Source: Pelagimonas varians
Lineage (GTDB): Bacteria > Pseudomonadota > Alphaproteobacteria > Rhodobacterales > Rhodobacteraceae
DNA: 64,000 nt
Direction of reading: 5' to 3'
NCBI RefSeq assembly: GCF_003208435.1
Contig: NZ_QKMF01000003.1
Location: forward strand, 248,001 to 312,000
Positions 61,509 through 64,000 of the stretch are shown here, piece by piece; the first letter of the stretch is position 1, and every line of letters starts with the position of its first letter. The notes under the pieces were generated by a model. The model saw nothing but the letters and a program-made list of their open reading frames with translations, was not told where the DNA came from and did no database searches. The translations under genes and the position numbers were made by a program.

Positions 61509-62483
61509 ATGAAACGCAGAAACATTTTGCTAAGCGCAACAATGATCGGCCTAGGTTTTGCATCCGCGGCATTTGCCGATGGGCTGCCACCTTTGGCACA
61601 AAAAGACACCTATCGCGTGGGCTTTGCGCAGATGGAATCCAACAACCCATGGCGCATCGCGGAATCCAAATCCTTCGTTGATACTGCCGAAAGCTGTGGC
61701 TGGGAATTGATTGCAACAGACGCTGCCGGCTCGGCAGCCAAGCAAGTCGCCGACGTTGAAAGCATGATTGCACAAGGCATCGACGTTCTGTTCTTGCCAC
61801 CTCGCGAAGAAAAGCCGCTGATCCCTGCGGTCAAGCGTGCGCAGGCGGCTGGCATTCCAACATTCCTTGTCGATCGTTCGGTTGATCCAAACGCAGCTGT
61901 GGCTGGTGTCGACTTCGTAGCCTTCCTTGGCTCCGATTTCATCAAGCAAGGCCAGCAAGTTGCCGAGTGGACCATCGCGAACTTCAAAGGTGAAAAAGGT
62001 GTGATTGTTGAGCTGGAAGGCACAACAGGGTCATCCCCGGCCAATGACCGCCGCAGTGGTTTTGACGATGCCATCGCCGCTGATCCGCGCTTTGAAATTG
62101 TGGCCAGCCAGACCGGTGACTTTGCTCGCGATATGGGCCGTCAGGTCATGGAAACATTGCTGCAAGCGCATCCTGACGTGAACATCGTTTATGCCCATAA
62201 CGACGAAATGGCGATTGGTGCGATTCAGGCGCTAGAACTTGCGGGCCGCAAGCCGGGCGAAGACGTGATGATTGTGTCCATCGACGGCACCCGTGATGCG
62301 CTTCAGGCGATCATTGACGGCAAAATGGGCGTCACTGTCGAAAGCTCGCCGTTCTTCGGGCCGCTCGCATGTGAAACCATGAAGCGCTACGCCGCTGGTG
62401 AAACAATCGAACCTTGGGTTCAGGTCAGTGACCGCATTTTCACCGTCGAAAATGCAGCTGACCACATTGATGAAGCCTATTAA
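61509..62483 (+). CDS. Sugar ABC substrate-binding protein (YtfQ-like)
   Basis: This encodes 324 residues from the ATG at 61509 (MKRRNILLSATMIG), with GTGGAGGA upstream. The signal peptide is about 1-23 (ending AAFA). The fold is that of the ribose/galactofuranose class. YtfQ-like landmarks are VGFAQMESNNPWRIAESKSF, FLVDRSVDPNA, VELEGTTGSSPANDRRSGFD and IVYAHNDEMAIGAIQALELA. YtfQ binds galactofuranose in E. coli; the substrate here may differ. It is followed by a hairpin and the RbsA-type ATPase gene. Confidence 0.92.
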   Translation: MKRRNILLSATMIGLGFASAAFADGLPPLAQKDTYRVGFAQMESNNPWRIAESKSFVDTAESCGWELIATDAAGSAAKQVADVESMIAQGIDVLFLPPREEKPLIPAVKRAQAAGIPTFLVDRSVDPNAAVAGVDFVAFLGSDFIKQGQQVAEWTIANFKGEKGVIVELEGTTGSSPANDRRSGFDDAIAADPRFEIVASQTGDFARDMGRQVMETLLQAHPDVNIVYAHNDEMAIGAIQALELAGRKPGEDVMIVSIDGTRDALQAIIDGKMGVTVESSPFFGPLACETMKRYAAGETIEPWVQVSDRIFTVENAADHIDEAY

Positions 62484-62499
62484 TTTCAGGCTTTTGACC

Positions 62500-62529
62500 G
62501 AAAGGGCGTCTCCTCCCGGGCGCCCTTTC
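62500..62529 (+). terminator. Intercistronic hairpin between binding protein and ATPase genes
   Basis: A perfect 9-bp stem (GAAAGGGCG at 62500-62508 with CGCCCTTTC at 62521-62529) has a 12-base loop and no T-run. It lies 16 bases after the binding-protein stop. It probably acts as an mRNA stabiliser or attenuator, as with the hairpins at 38427 and 51444. Confidence 0.55.
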
Positions 62530-62561
62530 ACCTTCTATTTGTGCTCAAAGGATTGATGCCG

Positions 62562-64000
62562 ATGACCGTTCTGTTAGAAATGAATGCAATCCAAAAGGCG
62601 TTTAATGGCGTGCCTGCACTTGCCGGTGCCTCTGTCGAGATTGAACGCGGCGAAGTGCATGCATTGATCGGCCAAAACGGCGCTGGAAAATCGACGATGA
62701 TCAAGGTGTTGACGGGCGTGTACCGCCGCGACGACGGCCAGATCTCCTTCAACGGACAAGACAGCGTTTTGACGAACCCGCGTGAGGCGCAAGCCGCCGG
62801 GATCGCAACGATCTATCAAGAACTTACCTTGGTTCCGCTGCGCTCCGTCACTGAAAACGTGATGATGGGGTATGAACCGAAACGCTTTGGGGCCTTTATC
62901 GATTGGTCCGCGGCCCATGCCCGAACCCGTGAAATTTTGACCCGCTTTGGCATCGACATTGATGTGAAAATGCCGCTGGGAACTTACTCTACGGCCATCC
63001 AGCAACTTGTGGCCATTGCCCGCGCTGTTTCGCTTGACGCGAAGCTTGTCATTATGGACGAGCCGACGTCGTCGCTTGACACATCCGAGGTGAAAACACT
63101 TTTTGGCGTGGTGCGTAGCCTGCGTGATGCGGGGGTGTCTGTCCTCTATGTCTCGCACTTCCTTGATGAGCTGTTTGAGATTTGCGATCGTGTCACGACG
63201 ATGCGCGATGGCAAAACTGTCGGCTGCGTAAAACTTGCCGAGACGACCAAGCTCGACTTGATCGCCGGAATGCTTGGCCGCGCCAGCAGTGACATCGCGG
63301 CGGCGGGTATGACTGAATTCGGCGGCGGAGCTGCCAAAAAGGGCGAAATTCTGCTGGAGGCCAAAGATGTCGCCACCGGCCCGCGCCTGTCAAAGTTCGA
63401 CATGAGTTTGCACCGGGGCGAGATCGTTGGGCTGGGCGGATTGCTTGGGGCGGGGCGGACCGAAGCCGCGCGGGCGCTCTTTGGTGTCGATGCTCTGCGG
63501 AGCGGGTCAATTACCCTCAAAGGGGCGGCTGCGCCGTCGCAACCTGCGGATGCGATTTCGGCAGGACTTGGATATTTGACCGAAGATCGCAAGGCCGAGG
63601 GCATCATACCTGACATGTCGGTACGCGAAAACCTGACGCTGGCGCTTTTGCCGCGCATGACCAAAGGTGGGCAAATCGACCGCGCCCGAGAGCGCGAAAT
63701 CGTCCAGCACTACATCGATGCGTTGGACATCAAAACCGCCGACATGGAACAACCCATTCGCGAACTTTCTGGCGGCAATCAGCAAAAGGTTCTGCTGGCA
63801 CGCTGGCTTGCCATCGAACCCGATATCTTGATCCTGGATGAACCAACGCGCGGCGTTGATATCGGCGCAAAACGTGAAATTCAGTTGATTATCCGTGACT
63901 ATGTGGATCGCGGGTACAGCGTTGTCCTGATCAGTTCCGAATTCGAAGAACTGGTCGAGGGGGCTGACCGTATTGTTGTCCTCAACGAAGGGCGCTGCGT
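62562..64000 (+). CDS. Sugar ABC ATP-binding protein, RbsA/YtfR type (3' end outside window)
   Basis: About 479 residues are visible from the ATG at 62562; an in-frame ATG at 62556 is closer to the AAAGGA site and less well spaced. Two fused ATPase domains are present. The first has Walker A GQNGAGKS and Walker B VIMDEPTSSLD, with the signature region reading YSTAIQQLVAIARA instead of LSGGQ, as is common in this class. The second has GLLGAGRTE as a degenerate Walker A, LSGGNQQKV and LILDEPTRGVD. It should pair with permease genes beyond the window. Confidence 0.92.
   Translation, partial: MTVLLEMNAIQKAFNGVPALAGASVEIERGEVHALIGQNGAGKSTMIKVLTGVYRRDDGQISFNGQDSVLTNPREAQAAGIATIYQELTLVPLRSVTENVMMGYEPKRFGAFIDWSAAHARTREILTRFGIDIDVKMPLGTYSTAIQQLVAIARAVSLDAKLVIMDEPTSSLDTSEVKTLFGVVRSLRDAGVSVLYVSHFLDELFEICDRVTTMRDGKTVGCVKLAETTKLDLIAGMLGRASSDIAAAGMTEFGGGAAKKGEILLEAKDVATGPRLSKFDMSLHRGEIVGLGGLLGAGRTEAARALFGVDALRSGSITLKGAAAPSQPADAISAGLGYLTEDRKAEGIIPDMSVRENLTLALLPRMTKGGQIDRAREREIVQHYIDALDIKTADMEQPIRELSGGNQQKVLLARWLAIEPDILILDEPTRGVDIGAKREIQLIIRDYVDRGYSVVLISSEFEELVEGADRIVVLNEGRC

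Noticed and set aside
1-64000. tRNA genes, CRISPR arrays, insertion sequences, integrases and phage genes
   Set aside because: None were seen by eye: no direct-repeat arrays, transposase motifs or cloverleaf-like sequences with tRNA consensus boxes. A tRNA scan and a repeat search would be needed to exclude them formally.

Overview
The window looks like chromosomal DNA of a marine alphaproteobacterium of the Rhodobacteraceae (Roseobacter group). The support is a DmdA-type DMSP demethylase, a TRAP-TAXI carboxylate transporter with its own two-component system, three sugar ABC systems, two sulfatases, RTX/DUF4114 proteins and moderate GC content. This placement is inferred from gene content; I see no rRNA or tRNA gene. 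I found no CRISPR array, integrase, transposase or prophage gene.

Layout. 1-8.1 kb: a LuxR-type response regulator and a divergent 7TM histidine kinase, surrounded by genes for small exported proteins (EF-hand, Cys-rich and unknown) and a DUF4139 protein. 8.2-13.3 kb: a LysR regulator divergent from an exported arylsulfatase, a small exported barrel-like protein and a diheme cytochrome c. 13.6-22.6 kb: a GntR regulator, then a six-gene minus-strand operon (solute-binding protein, two permeases, DUF4432 epimerase-like protein, cytoplasmic-type sulfatase, ATPase) flanked by a divergent LysR gene. This looks like import followed by internal desulfation of a sulfated sugar. 22.7-24.3 kb: a decayed ribose/fucose-type locus (remnants of rbsA, rbsC and an iclR-type gene) with an intact FucU/RbsD mutarotase gene. 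24.4-29.6 kb: a BaeSR-like two-component system, a small secreted protein, a gene broken by an in-frame TAG, a patatin lipoprotein and an unknown protein.

29.9-33.9 kb: a luciferase-like monooxygenase and a LysR gene divergent from dmdA. 34.2-41.1 kb: a DctB/DctD-like system, a TAXI binding protein, a fused TRAP permease and an acyl-CoA thioesterase. The same 14-bp palindrome lies before the kinase gene and before the TAXI gene. The DctD-like protein lacks the GAFTGA loop. 41.4-45.8 kb: DUF302 and DUF4345 genes and a large exported trypsin/Sel1/peptidoglycan-binding protein.

46.2-54.0 kb: a seven-gene operon (binding protein, two permeases, ATPase, GH63-like glycosidase, lyxose/mannose isomerase, GNAT) with a divergent LacI gene and paired operators. 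The gene set fits uptake and hydrolysis of mannosylglycerate (digeneaside), a red-algal osmolyte; this is an inference. 54.3-57.1 kb: an RTX protein with three DUF4114 domains, preceded by a striking 19-bp inverted repeat. 57.4-64 kb: a GMC oxidoreductase and FadR-type regulator, divergent from an aldehyde dehydrogenase and a YtfQ/RbsA-like sugar ABC system that runs off the window. A palindrome pair lies between the two transcription units.
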